64,000 bases of DNA from Metallumcola ferriviriculae (GTDB lineage: Bacteria > Bacillota > JADQBR01), in assembly GCF_035573695.1 (NCBI RefSeq), contig NZ_CP121694.1:1526501-1590500 (forward strand). The letters run 5' to 3'. The notes below the pieces were generated by a model. It was not told the DNA's origin and made no database searches. It saw only the letters and a list, made by a program, of their open reading frames with translations. Below, in pieces: positions 53,498 through 62,027 of this stretch (position 1 is its first letter; each line of letters starts with the position of its first letter). The position numbers and the translations under genes are program-made.

Positions 53498-53878
53498 ATG
53501 ATTGATAAAATTAGCAAGATAACTTTATTTGTAAATAATCAAGAGGAAGCTAAGAAATTTTGGACGGAAAAGTTAAATTTTGAGGTTAAATTTGAGAAAC
53601 CAATGGGGCCGGACATGAAATGGTTAGAAGTTGGCCCCAGTGAAAATGAGTTTACTACTTTTGTTTTATATGATAAGAACATAATGAAAACCCAAAACCC
53701 CTCAGCTAATGTTTCGCACCCCAACGTAATATTAAGCACAACAGACATTGATAGTGCATTTAATCAAATGAAAGAAAATGAAGTTGAAGTAGGCGAATTA
53801 ATGAGGATGCCGTACGGAAAAATGTTTTCCTTTAAAGACCAAGACGGAAATGATTACTTATTGCGAGAAGATAAATGA
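53498..53878 (+). CDS. VOC (glyoxalase/bleomycin-resistance) family protein
   Basis: A 126-residue single-domain protein of the vicinal oxygen chelate superfamily: KITLFVNNQEEAKKFWTEKL at the start, then FEVKFEKPMGPDMKWLEVGP and GKMFSFKDQDGNDYLLRE at the end, with two beta-alpha-beta modules. Members include dioxygenases, glyoxalases and drug-binding proteins; the function here cannot be assigned. AAGGAGG precedes the ATG. Confidence 0.85.
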   Translation: MIDKISKITLFVNNQEEAKKFWTEKLNFEVKFEKPMGPDMKWLEVGPSENEFTTFVLYDKNIMKTQNPSANVSHPNVILSTTDIDSAFNQMKENEVEVGELMRMPYGKMFSFKDQDGNDYLLREDK

Positions 53879-53946
53879 AATAGACACTGGATTGATGCAT
53901 ATGAAAGCGAACTTGTGCAGTACAATAACAGCGAGATAGTTAAAAA

Positions 53947-53996
53947 AAGATAGTGCGGGACCGTCAAATAATAGGTTACTGCGCTATTTTTTTTTA
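53947..53996 (+). terminator. Terminator after the VOC gene
   Basis: An imperfect stem (ATAGTGCGGGACC with GGTTACTGCGCTAT), followed by at least nine T. Confidence 0.7.
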
Positions 53997-54033
53997 TTGA
54001 ACAAAAAAAGATGTGCGAAACAGCAAATATTTA

Positions 54034-54062
54034 TTGACAATAAAATGACAGCCCGCTATAAT
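54034..54062 (+). promoter_or_regulatory. Sigma-A promoter of the TetR gene
   Basis: Perfect TTGACA, 17 bases, perfect TATAAT. Confidence 0.88.
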
Positions 54063-54065
54063 ATT

Positions 54066-54079
54066 AACGAACGTTAGTT
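54066..54079. promoter_or_regulatory. Probable TetR operator
   Basis: AACGAACGTTAGTT, a near-palindrome (six of seven pairs) three bases after the -10 box, placed for autorepression. Confidence 0.6.
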
Positions 54080-54103
54080 AGTATAAGGAGGGTTAAGCTA
54101 AAG

Positions 54104-54745
54104 GTGAATAAAAAAGAAGTATTCCAAAAAATGATTAATGATGCTGCCACAACGAAGGAACGGATTTTTTATAGTGCCGTGTATCTTTTTTCTACTAAAG
54201 GCTTTGCCAATGTTGGCATCAGAGAATTATGTCGTTCTGTTGACATTAAAGAAAGTGCTCTTTATAACCACTATAAGAGTAAAGAGGATTTGTTTTTAAG
54301 CATATTGGAGGTTTTTAAAGAAGCAAGCAGTAAAGTGGTTTTTTCTGATGAGGAGATAGAGTCAGCTGTGCAGTCAGGTGATATTGCATTGTTTTTCAAA
54401 GAGAATATGAAGAAGTTTAGCTATAGTACCAATAATCCTTTATACCATACCATTCTGCAGATCATCTTGATGGAAAGTTACACCAATGCACATGCACACG
54501 ACTTGGCTAGGAGTCATTTGTATTATCTCCGCCGCGACTACACCGAAAAAGTATTAAGAGGAATGATGGACAATGGAGATATAAAAGAATGTGATGTTGA
54601 AGTGGTAACTGCTGAGTACTATTACGGCCTCAAAGGCTTATTAGACGAATATCTTCTACGGGAAGTGTGGAATGAAGACACCGATGTAATTATGAAAAGA
54701 ATAGAAAAGCACATTGCTTTCTTTGTGGAAATTTTAAAGAAGTAA
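54104..54745 (+). CDS. TetR/AcrR family regulator
   Basis: A 213-residue regulator. The helix-turn-helix is at about residues 20-60 (AVYLFSTKGFANVGIRELCR, KESALYNHYKSKEDLFLSI). The C-terminal ligand domain gives no clue to the ligand. It starts with GTG after AAGGAGGG. A perfect promoter with an overlapping palindrome suggests autorepression. The next gene, a membrane protein 24 bases downstream, is the likely target. Confidence 0.88.
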   Translation: MNKKEVFQKMINDAATTKERIFYSAVYLFSTKGFANVGIRELCRSVDIKESALYNHYKSKEDLFLSILEVFKEASSKVVFSDEEIESAVQSGDIALFFKENMKKFSYSTNNPLYHTILQIILMESYTNAHAHDLARSHLYYLRRDYTEKVLRGMMDNGDIKECDVEVVTAEYYYGLKGLLDEYLLREVWNEDTDVIMKRIEKHIAFFVEILKK

Positions 54746-54769
54746 CCTTCAAAGAGGTGGGTGATTTTT

Positions 54770-55336
54770 ATGGGTTCGGTCCTTAGGGAATTGCCTCCGG
54801 CAAAACAAAAAGATATATTTACCAGTTGGCAAGAAAAACTTAAAAGTATCTGTGAATATGTTCTAGCTGAAAAAGAAGGGAAGTTGGAAACTACGGCAGA
54901 TTTTATTGAATACCTGGTGAATTTGCTTTTGCGGGAAACGTTACAAAAGTCAGTTTGGTTGAAGATCGCGGGTTTTGAAGGACATACACAGCTTTCGCTT
55001 CAGGAAAGCGTACAACTGGGGGTTTACAAGATACTGGTGCTATTCGCTTGGCCCTCTGTTTGGTATATTACCTTGATTTATGCCATCGGCAAGCAGTTCA
55101 TCATGGCAAATGGCAGCATTCCAACTTGGGTAGTTCTGTCGATAATGGTCCTGGGGCCCGGTGCAGAAATGGCGATTGGAGCGGTCTTATTACGTCAAGA
55201 AGGACGTAGTCTAACAATACAAGACTTTTGCAACAGAATTAGACTCAGATGGCCCACTGGGCAAAGAGTCTGGATTATAGCTGTTATCGTGTTCTTACTC
55301 GCAATGGGCATAAGCATGCTCAGACGATTTTTTTAG
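54770..55336 (+). CDS. Membrane protein, possibly a truncated CPBP-type protease relative
   Basis: A 188-residue protein. The first 85 residues are soluble and helical; then come about three membrane segments (ILVLFAWPSVWYITLIYAIG, WVVLSIMVLGPGAEMAIGAV, VWIIAVIVFLLAMGISML). The stretch SIPTWVVLSIMVLGPGAEMA followed by LLRQEGRSLT resembles the N-terminal part of CPBP intramembrane proteases, but the catalytic EExxR and HxxxN motifs are absent, so it is either truncated or an unrelated protein. AAGAGGTGGG precedes the ATG. It follows the TetR gene. Confidence 0.6.
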   Translation: MGSVLRELPPAKQKDIFTSWQEKLKSICEYVLAEKEGKLETTADFIEYLVNLLLRETLQKSVWLKIAGFEGHTQLSLQESVQLGVYKILVLFAWPSVWYITLIYAIGKQFIMANGSIPTWVVLSIMVLGPGAEMAIGAVLLRQEGRSLTIQDFCNRIRLRWPTGQRVWIIAVIVFLLAMGISMLRRFF

Positions 55337-55412
55337 TGAAGGCCTTGATTGGCAATTGAGACTAGCTAAAAACCTTTCATGAATTTTTACCAGGATTAAG
55401 GAGTAATAGAGA

Positions 55413-55625
55413 ATGCACGAGATAAGTATATATCATATTGAGGTGAAGGGCTTGATGGATGAGGACGCCTTTAATGCAACAAGCCCGCTTGAGGTGGCAG
55501 AAGTGCAAGCAGATCCTGCTGCTACTATGTTTATAATCTGCACTGATCAGTCGGGTCTCATCGGCTTGGTAAGGCACCTGCATCGACAAGGATTGGTGCT
55601 CTTGTCAGTACATCGTGAACGATAG
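55413..55625 (+). CDS. Small protein of unknown function
   Basis: A 70-residue soluble protein beginning MHEISIYHIEVKGLMDEDAF and ending LVLLSVHRER. The ATG has AAGGAG ten bases upstream. No family recognised. The next frame downstream is broken, so the neighbourhood is decaying; this gene could be a remnant too. Confidence 0.5.
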   Translation: MHEISIYHIEVKGLMDEDAFNATSPLEVAEVQADPAATMFIICTDQSGLIGLVRHLHRQGLVLLSVHRER

Positions 55626-55641
55626 AAGGAGGACTTTTCAA

Positions 55642-56038
55642 ATGAAGCAAGAGGGAACAGTTAAAGAAAAATTCTCTTTTTACAAGGTAAATGGACCCGT
55701 GTCATCGTCACAACCATCGGAGTGATTTTTGGAATCTGTTAACGTCTTATTTAGAAACGAAATTCAAACCAGATTTTACTATTGATGAAGGGTATAATCT
55801 TTCCGAATATGGACTTGATGCTAAAGTTCTTTATCTTCCGGGGCACTCAAAAGGGTCAATCGGAATACTGACAGCCAACGGAGATCTTTTTTGTGGCGAT
55901 TTGTTTACGAATACAAGTAAGCCAGCCATTAGTTCTATTATCGACGACCCTGAGAAAGCAAATTTAAGTATCGAGAAATTAAAAAGCTTAAAAATCAATA
56001 CAGTTTCCGGGACATGGAAAACCTTTCCCAATGAATAG
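55642..56038 (+). pseudogene. Metallo-beta-lactamase fold protein remnant
   Basis: An ATG at 55642 with GAAGGAGGAC upstream is followed by 27 codons to a stop. A second frame (55691-56038) then gives the C-terminal half of an MBL hydrolase (AKVLYLPGHSKGSIGILTAN, GDLFCGDLFTN). The HxHxDH metal motif is absent, and the usual C-terminal GHG is changed to SGTWKTFP. It is therefore a truncated, frameshifted and inactive copy. Confidence 0.75.
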
Positions 56039-56081
56039 TTTCGATAATCCGTAGGGATAACTTAGTGCACTTTTAGCTCCC

Positions 56082-56132
56082 AAAAGCCCAACGTCAAGTC
56101 TCTGAAGCCTGACAGTCGGGCTTTTATTTTTT
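56082..56132. terminator. Bidirectional terminator before the BlaR1-like gene
   Basis: AAAAGCCC/GGGCTTTT outer stem enclosing an imperfect inner helix, with T-runs on both sides. Confidence 0.7.
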
Positions 56133-56156
56133 ATTACAGTCTGCTAAATCTATTAT

Positions 56157-58310
56157 TTACTTAACCAAGTGATAAGATTCCAGGCTGGAAGATATTTTTT
56201 CTCCTCCGACAACAAAATCCTGTTCGACCATTCCAATACCTTTTGCATAATACTGATACATGACCGAACTATCTACTGAAGACGTACTCTTTACCTTAAT
56301 GCAATTTATAAACGTACCTGCCGGTGTTTCTATTGTGGCGGCAGTATCAATTATCTCTAATTGAGAGTTGCCGTCATTCCATTTCGTGCCGATGGACAGG
56401 GGGGATTTGAGTATAATTCTTTGCTCATTAATCTTTTCGTTCAGCCGATTGACGGGCTCAGAGGGCTCTTCCTGTTTAAATATTTCAATCACAGCATCAT
56501 TAGCAACTTGATATATTTTGGTTACATCAGCGCCTCCGTTAATTTCCAAGGCTTGTGCGAGGCTGCCTTTGGTGAACAGAACTTCTCTGCTAAAAGAAGC
56601 ATATTCGTTTCCTGTGCCCTGGTAGACCCACTTGCTGCCCTTTTTCAGAGGAAAGTAATCTTCCAAGTTAATGACTTCAGATTCGGCAGTTTGTTTAGAA
56701 ACAGTTATATTTTCAGTTTTAAGAGGTTTGTTATTAAATATCTGATCAACTTCCTCATAACCTGTCGGAAAGGCGTAATTGTAACGTGCAGGCAAAGCAA
56801 AAACATATCCGTTATTGCGGCCGAGTTCACTTGGTCTGATGGGTGCAGCGCCAATATGGAATTCATCCTGTTGGAGCGAATTCCACTGGTCCAGAGTAAA
56901 GATCATGACGGGGATGTCCTGCCGCTTGTTTTCTGAAGTCCACAAAGGATGCCTGATGGAAATCATTGGACCGGTTTCAACAGTCTGATTGCCCCCTATA
57001 GCCAGCCCTTCCCATTTGTCAGTAATAATAGAGTAACCTTTCCAACTTGCCGGCAAATCAAAACTAAAACCGTATTCGGTATTTCTATAGACAAGGGAAT
57101 CCTGTGCAGTTTGTCCTGCTGTTTCCTGCGGTAATTTTCCGTCAGTTCCCTTCTTGTCGGCTGATGCAGCTAATTCGTTTTGAGTTTTGGCCGGAGGGGT
57201 ATCATGCTTAGCTGCCTTAACACCTGAATTGGGGAATGTCATGGCGATAACGGCGACAGCTATGATTGCAGCGGCACCTAACAGCGACCATTTGAAAGAA
57301 CGTTTCTTAAATAAAGTGATCATCCTAATTCTCCTTTTACTTAGTGACTTGCCTCCGGAAATTCCAACAGTACTGATAAGCTGAGGTGGATTGGAACCGG
57401 CGAACTCCAGCACACGAATCAAGGTCCGTCCATAATCTTTAACAGCCTCTGGTTTTAAATATTTTACCGCTTGAGCATCGCGCGACATTTCCTGATCATC
57501 CTGCCATCGCTTTAAGCCATACCATATCAAAGGATTAAACCAATGCAATACCCGCAAAGCGGCAGCAATCCAGTTAACAGCAATATCATGACGCTTGAAA
57601 TGGACAAGTTCGTGTAGAAAAATGTGAGCAAGCTGCTCAGATGTTAAACTATTGGCCAGACCGGTCGGAAGCAGCAATCGTGTCCGAAAGACTCCAAAAA
57701 GCGCCGGACTTTTTAAAGTGTCAGTTTCCATTAGGGGTATGGTTTTGCTAACGCCAGCAAGTAGCTTGCAGTCTTCAAGTACAGCAAGCAGGCGGGGCTC
57801 GCTGACCGGTTTGGTCTTTATGATTTTCTTGCGGAAGATGTATTCGGCTAAAAAGATCCATACGATTAAGAAAGCTGCTCCTGCAAGCCAAAGCCATGCC
57901 CCGAGTTCCCATATGGTATGCACCTTTAGCTCGGTATAAGCCGAACCAGGTTCTGGAGCTGCAGGTAAAGGGCTGCTTATGGTTGAAGAATTTAGCTCGC
58001 TATCAGAAGTCGGAGACTGTGTAGAAACTGAATGCGATAATTCAGTATTTGAACTTGGCGCTAGATCCGAAGGTATAATAGTTTCCATAAAAGAAGCTGG
58101 GATAGCTTTATAGATACCTAACGGATTGGATGGAGCCCAGGGAACGACCAGTTGTAGAAATAGAATAAACCAAACGGCATAATGCCAATTTGCATCCAGT
58201 TTATTCCTCAACAAGAACTTAATTAGAAGTATGAATACTACAAGAATACCGCCTTTAACTGAGGAAAGGAATACCCAGTGAAAAACCTGAGGCAAGATGG
58301 AGACCATCAC
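56157..58310 (-). CDS. BlaR1/MecR1-family (M56) membrane metallopeptidase
   Basis: A 717-residue membrane protein. Four N-terminal membrane segments flank the M56 zinc peptidase (HELVHFKRHD, the HExxH motif, near residue 232). A further membrane segment near residue 345 (WSLLGAAAIIAVAVIAMTFP) leads to an extracytoplasmic part of about 340 residues with a PsbP/lipoprotein-like region (FSFDLPASWKGY) and no penicillin-binding motif. So it is a BlaR1-like signal transducer with a different sensor. Together with the adjacent BlaI-like repressor it should cleave or inactivate that repressor on receiving a signal. Confidence 0.88.
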   Translation of the reverse strand: MMVSILPQVFHWVFLSSVKGGILVVFILLIKFLLRNKLDANWHYAVWFILFLQLVVPWAPSNPLGIYKAIPASFMETIIPSDLAPSSNTELSHSVSTQSPTSDSELNSSTISSPLPAAPEPGSAYTELKVHTIWELGAWLWLAGAAFLIVWIFLAEYIFRKKIIKTKPVSEPRLLAVLEDCKLLAGVSKTIPLMETDTLKSPALFGVFRTRLLLPTGLANSLTSEQLAHIFLHELVHFKRHDIAVNWIAAALRVLHWFNPLIWYGLKRWQDDQEMSRDAQAVKYLKPEAVKDYGRTLIRVLEFAGSNPPQLISTVGISGGKSLSKRRIRMITLFKKRSFKWSLLGAAAIIAVAVIAMTFPNSGVKAAKHDTPPAKTQNELAASADKKGTDGKLPQETAGQTAQDSLVYRNTEYGFSFDLPASWKGYSIITDKWEGLAIGGNQTVETGPMISIRHPLWTSENKRQDIPVMIFTLDQWNSLQQDEFHIGAAPIRPSELGRNNGYVFALPARYNYAFPTGYEEVDQIFNNKPLKTENITVSKQTAESEVINLEDYFPLKKGSKWVYQGTGNEYASFSREVLFTKGSLAQALEINGGADVTKIYQVANDAVIEIFKQEEPSEPVNRLNEKINEQRIILKSPLSIGTKWNDGNSQLEIIDTAATIETPAGTFINCIKVKSTSSVDSSVMYQYYAKGIGMVEQDFVVGGEKISSSLESYHLVK

Positions 58311-58685
58311 TTACTCACTCCTCTCATCAAGAAGCTGCTTGAGGTCCTTAATATCATCCGCCGTCAGTTTTTCATCCCTAATAAACTGGACGAGCATTGG
58401 TTTTAGCGCACCGCCATATACTCTTTGCAGGAAAGATTTGTTTTCGACTCTAATGCATTCAGTCTTGGTAACCAAAGGAAAATAAGAATAAGTACGGTCA
58501 ACATTACGATAGCCTACAGCATTCTTTTTTACAAGCCTTGCCAACAGCGTTTTTACGGTGGTTGGCTTCCACTTTGTATCGTTAGCCAAAGCCTCAATTA
58601 TTTCACTGGCGGTACAGGGTGTTTTTTCCCAGAGTACTCTTAAAACTTCCCATTCGGCTTCCGAAATTTTAGGTATATCTTTCAT
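58311..58685 (-). CDS. blaI: BlaI/MecI-family repressor
   Basis: A 124-residue winged-helix repressor: ISEAEWEVLRVLWEKTPCTA, WKPTTVKTLLARLVKKNAVG and the C-terminal dimerisation segment. Its stop directly abuts the ATG of the BlaR1-like gene, the usual pairing. Two dyads of the BlaI type lie upstream (58703-58714, 58733-58746). No beta-lactamase lies in the window, so the other target is unknown. Confidence 0.92.
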   Translation of the reverse strand: MKDIPKISEAEWEVLRVLWEKTPCTASEIIEALANDTKWKPTTVKTLLARLVKKNAVGYRNVDRTYSYFPLVTKTECIRVENKSFLQRVYGGALKPMLVQFIRDEKLTADDIKDLKQLLDERSE

Positions 58686-58702
58686 ATCCAGTCTCCCCCT
58701 GA

Positions 58703-58714
58703 CTACATTTGTAG
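58703..58714. promoter_or_regulatory. BlaI-type operator dyad (proximal)
   Basis: CTACATTTGTAG, matching the TACA-n4-TGTA pattern of BlaI/MecI sites, downstream of the predicted start of transcription. Confidence 0.7.
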
Positions 58715-58730
58715 CTTATAGCTTAACATT

Positions 58731-58759
58731 AGACTACACCTGTAGTTAGGGCATGTCAA
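58731..58759 (-). promoter_or_regulatory. Promoter of the blaI-blaR1 operon with overlapping operator
   Basis: On the minus strand TTGACA, 17 bases, TAGTCT. The perfect dyad ACTACACCTGTAGT (58733-58746) covers the spacer and -10. Confidence 0.75.
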
Positions 58760-58825
58760 TGGAAATTAAAACCACCGGAATGTGCCGTATATGAAATAGT
58801 TTTTTCTCCAGGTTTAAGACCTGAT

Positions 58826-59326
58826 CATCACTATGTATGCCAAAGGAATGTCCACTCGTGATATTGAGGATCACATGCAGGACATTTACGGCATAGATGT
58901 ATCACCCACCATGGTTAGCAAAATCACCGATAAGATCATGCCGATGATACAGAATGGCAGTCCCGGCCCTTAGACCGTATTTACCCCATTGTTTATCTTG
59001 ATGCAATTCACTTCAAAGTGCGTAAGGAAAACAGAATAATAAACAAAGCAGCCTATAGCGTTTTAGGGATTACCATGGACGGCTTCAAAGAGATTTTGGG
59101 AATTTGGGTTGGTGAGAACGAAAGTGCTAAGTTCTGGCTGGGCGTATGTAATGACCTTAAAAACAGAGGCGTTGATGATATCCTTATCTATTATAGAGGG
59201 ATAAACAAAAATAATGTCAGTGGTATATGCAAGGGAAACCTAGTTCCTGCTGTAACGAAAACATATTCCTTTGGCGGAACCGAATGCAGATCTCATCAGC
59301 AACTATGTTTTAGGATTATAATTTGA
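58826..59326 (+). pseudogene. IS256-family (mutator) transposase remnant
   Basis: The frame beginning near 58829 encodes ITMYAKGMSTRDIEDHMQDI and SPTMVSKITDKIMP; a frameshift near 58951 moves to the frame with RPLDRIYPIVYLDAIHFKVR and ITMDGFKEILGIWVGENESA. These are IS256-family motifs, and the first catalytic Asp (YLDAIH) is retained. The N-terminal ~120 residues and everything after DDILI are missing or replaced. No terminal repeats visible. Long inactive. Confidence 0.85.
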
Positions 59327-59370
59327 AAAAAAATTTAACAAGACCCAAGAAGTACAGCGTTCTAGATGTT

Positions 59371-59817
59371 CTAGAGTAGACGGGTATTTTTGTCTATTAT
59401 TCTTAAACTATATGCCAGAGTGACACCATAAATCAAGGCGCCTATGAATGTTGTTAAAGCGGGAGTAGGTGGTATATCCTGGAATTGGGCGAGGTTGAAA
59501 ATAGTTCCAAACCCCATTAATAGAAACCATAATATCGCTCCATAACCTAATCCTTTAAGTACGAAGTACCTATGCGAGGTTAACAAGATAATGTAAGAAA
59601 ACAGGACGCCAAACATGGTGCCAACAATAATATGACCAATAAATCCGACGATTGTACCTATCAGAGTTTGGGCAGGTTTGTTCATGATTAGTACCTCTGC
59701 AAAGTCGCTAAAAGATCTATCAGTTATCCCTGTTGCTTTAATAACTGCCCCGTAGATATTTTGTATTACTCCTGCAATTAATCCAGCGATGCCGCCAGAA
59801 ATGAGCCTGTCCTTCAT
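59371..59817 (-). CDS. Four-helix membrane protein, paralogue of the adjacent gene
   Basis: A 148-residue membrane protein with about four helices. It begins MKDRLISGGIAGLIAGVIQN, almost the same N-terminal pattern as the gene at 59843-60286 (MKDRLSRGFTAGITGGIAMN), and both share a GTIFNL/GLIFNL segment and a C-terminal FIGALIYG/FIGSSIYG motif. The pair is a tandem duplication. Function unknown. It starts 25 bases after the paralogue's stop. Confidence 0.75.
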   Translation of the reverse strand: MKDRLISGGIAGLIAGVIQNIYGAVIKATGITDRSFSDFAEVLIMNKPAQTLIGTIVGFIGHIIVGTMFGVLFSYIILLTSHRYFVLKGLGYGAILWFLLMGFGTIFNLAQFQDIPPTPALTTFIGALIYGVTLAYSLRIIDKNTRLL

Positions 59818-59842
59818 TATTAAACCCCCATTAGAAACTTTT

Positions 59843-60286
59843 TTATCTTATTGAAAGATCTAAATGTTTTAATACTTTAGATGAAACAATGCCATAAATG
59901 GATGATCCAATAAAATTTGAAATGGCGGTAGTAAGTGCTACTTTCTCTAAGAGCGGCAAATTAAAAATAAGTCCGGCAGCATAAATAAAGAACCAGCACA
60001 TTATACCAAATACCCATCCTTTGAAAAGATAATTCTCACTTGTTACATAGGTAAAAGCATAGGATAGAATAATCCCTAGAAAGCCTGCGAAAACGATCTG
60101 AGTAATCTGGGCAAAGATAACCTGGGCCAAATTTGTCGGAGCTTTTCCATAAACAAACATAGCTGCATAATCTAAAAACCTTGTTTTGGCGAGACCAAAC
60201 CAATAGTAGGACATGTAATTAAAGATATTCATTGCAATCCCGCCGGTTATTCCAGCCGTAAATCCCCTGCTTAACCTATCCTTCAT
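59843..60286 (-). CDS. Four-helix membrane protein, paralogue of the adjacent gene
   Basis: A 147-residue membrane protein with about four helices; first gene of the minus-strand pair. Conserved points shared with its paralogue are the MKDRL start, GGIA, the AxxxxxxxPA/T region, IFNL, and FIGSSIYG near the end. The similarity is clear but distant, so the duplication is old. No transport or enzyme motif seen. Confidence 0.75.
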   Translation of the reverse strand: MKDRLSRGFTAGITGGIAMNIFNYMSYYWFGLAKTRFLDYAAMFVYGKAPTNLAQVIFAQITQIVFAGFLGIILSYAFTYVTSENYLFKGWVFGIMCWFFIYAAGLIFNLPLLEKVALTTAISNFIGSSIYGIVSSKVLKHLDLSIR

Positions 60287-60570
60287 TATTTATTTCACCC
60301 ATTTCGCAATGTCATGTTTGTAGTTTTTGTTTTGCAACCAATTTTATTACTTTTTTTTAAAACATAAATGAAAACTGGGGCATTAATACTTCCCTCCTTT
60401 TTAATGGCCAGACGCACTGTGAAGAAGTGCCGGCTAAAAGGTTTTCATACTTATTATTTGGAGCTAAAACGGGAGGAAGGTTACAGTATCAATAAAAACA
60501 ACGGTTATCCGGTCTAAACTTAGTGTGATATAATCGGATAGAAACTAATTCAAAAAGTGGGGTTGCTGAA

Positions 60571-61269
60571 GTGAAAAAGGGGTTACTCATATTGTGTGCT
60601 GTAATAATGGTATTTATCCTTTCATTATTCGGCAGTTATAAACTGATGAATTCACGAACCTATCAGGTGTTCGGCGGATTAACCAGTCACCAAGAAACAA
60701 ATCGAAAAGTAGTAGCATTAACATTTGATGACGGCCCTTCAGAGAATGTGGAACAGATATTACCTATTCTGGATAAGTATAATGCAAAGGCAACCTTTTT
60801 CTTAATTGGAAATGAGTTGGAGAGGAACTTGGAGGAGGGACAAAAAATAGTAGGGGCAGGGCATCAAGTAGGAAATCATACGTACTCTCATAAACGAATG
60901 ATCTTCAAAAGTTCTTCTTATTTTAGGCGAGAAATAGAAAAAACCAACCAATTAATTCGCCAAATAGGGTTTAAGGGGGAAATTGATTTTCGACCACCTA
61001 ATGGGAAAAAGCTCGTTGGTTTGCCATATTATCTTAAGAGACACCAAATGGACACAATTACATGGGATCTGGAACCCGACACTTATTATACTTCTGTTTC
61101 AGATAAGATAGATTACGTAGAAAAAAATGTACAACCGGGGTCTATTATTCTGCTGCACCCAATGTATGATAACACCGGGGATGAATTAGAAGTAATTCAA
61201 GGAATATTGGAGCATCTATCCCAAAAAGGGTATAAATTTTTAACGGTAAATGAGTTGCAGAAATTATAG
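60571..61269 (+). CDS. Polysaccharide deacetylase (NodB domain)
   Basis: A 232-residue secreted or membrane-anchored enzyme; one N-terminal helix (about 4-20) and a NodB domain. Motif 1 is LTFDDGPSENV (two metal/catalytic Asp), motif 2 is GNHTYSHKRM, motif 3 is FRPPNGKK, and the C-terminal motif contains ILLHPMYDN. It probably removes acetyl groups from peptidoglycan or other glycans. It starts with GTG after AGTGGGG; a TATAAT box lies at about 60529. Confidence 0.92.
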   Translation: MKKGLLILCAVIMVFILSLFGSYKLMNSRTYQVFGGLTSHQETNRKVVALTFDDGPSENVEQILPILDKYNAKATFFLIGNELERNLEEGQKIVGAGHQVGNHTYSHKRMIFKSSSYFRREIEKTNQLIRQIGFKGEIDFRPPNGKKLVGLPYYLKRHQMDTITWDLEPDTYYTSVSDKIDYVEKNVQPGSIILLHPMYDNTGDELEVIQGILEHLSQKGYKFLTVNELQKL

Positions 61270-61421
61270 TTGCCCTGCAGCAAGAAGTTGTTTGCGAAGC
61301 TTATGTGCAACGGGAAGTGTATGCCTCGGTCTGAGAATGAACAATAATCCCGTTTTCGTGGCAAGTTCCTTTCTGTTTAATTGTTTTACATTATTGTTTT
61401 AGCACCGGGCTTTTTCTGCGG

Positions 61422-61697
61422 TTAAAATGCAGTGCCGGTAGCGAATTTTTTGAAATTGATCATCAACAATGTAATAAATATCACCCAAGGTATCAGGGAT
61501 AGTAAAGAAAATATCATACCTAATACACCGGCCGATGACGGTATAATCATCAAAAATCCTGAGGCTAATCCCCACAAACCAACTGACTTTTTAAACTTGG
61601 GGCTCTTTATTAAGGCATATGCAAACAGTAACAGCAATCATATAGCATCGGGTATTACAACCCAAGACGTAACAGTATAGATTTTCGAACTGTTCAT
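61422..61697 (-). pseudogene. Small membrane protein gene with an in-frame TGA
   Basis: On the minus strand an ATG at 61697 reads MNSSKIYTVTSWVVIPDAI, then TGA, then LLLLFAYALIKSPKFKKSV and further membrane segments up to a stop at 61422. The TGA falls where a Trp would fit a membrane helix. Without the TGA it would be a 91-residue protein with three helices. No clear ribosome binding site. It is likely a decayed fragment of a larger membrane protein. Confidence 0.45.
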
Positions 61698-61765
61698 TGC
61701 TGACTGCTTTATCAGCCAAATTCGGTAATGGAGTCCAAGGGCGAGCGGAGCGAGGGCGCAAGCCT

Positions 61766-61960
61766 TTACCAGGTCAGGTCGTTGTCTTGATAGCCGGCTC
61801 CGAACTGAAGTCGGTTTTTTTGGTGCTTTTTCAGGGACAGAAGCTCTTCAACTGCGGACTTAGAAAAGATTGATACACCTCTGCGCGGTGGATTACATAA
61901 TAAATGCGGTCCTTGGTACCAAATATCGGTAACAGCATAATTATAAACAAAACGGATAAT
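61766..61960 (-). pseudogene. Fragment of a tyrosine integrase catalytic domain
   Basis: On the minus strand the segment SKSAVEELLSLKKHQKNRLQ then FGAGYQDNDL, ending in TAA at 61766-61768, matches the middle of phage-type tyrosine integrases (usually ...VSIP..VVEEL..HK..Q...RL..G..YQDNDLVF). Start and end of the gene are missing and the terminal residues after DNDL are changed by a frameshift. It corresponds to the portion deleted in the integrase remnant at 50145-50606. Confidence 0.5.
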
Positions 61961-62027
61961 ATTTTTACCCATGTTTATTGATATAATTTTTATAATAAGC
62001 TTTTTTACAGACAAGGGGTGTTTACAG

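Noticed and set aside
56361-57134. Plus-strand frames inside the BlaR1-like gene
   Set aside because: Shadows of a long, well-supported minus-strand gene.
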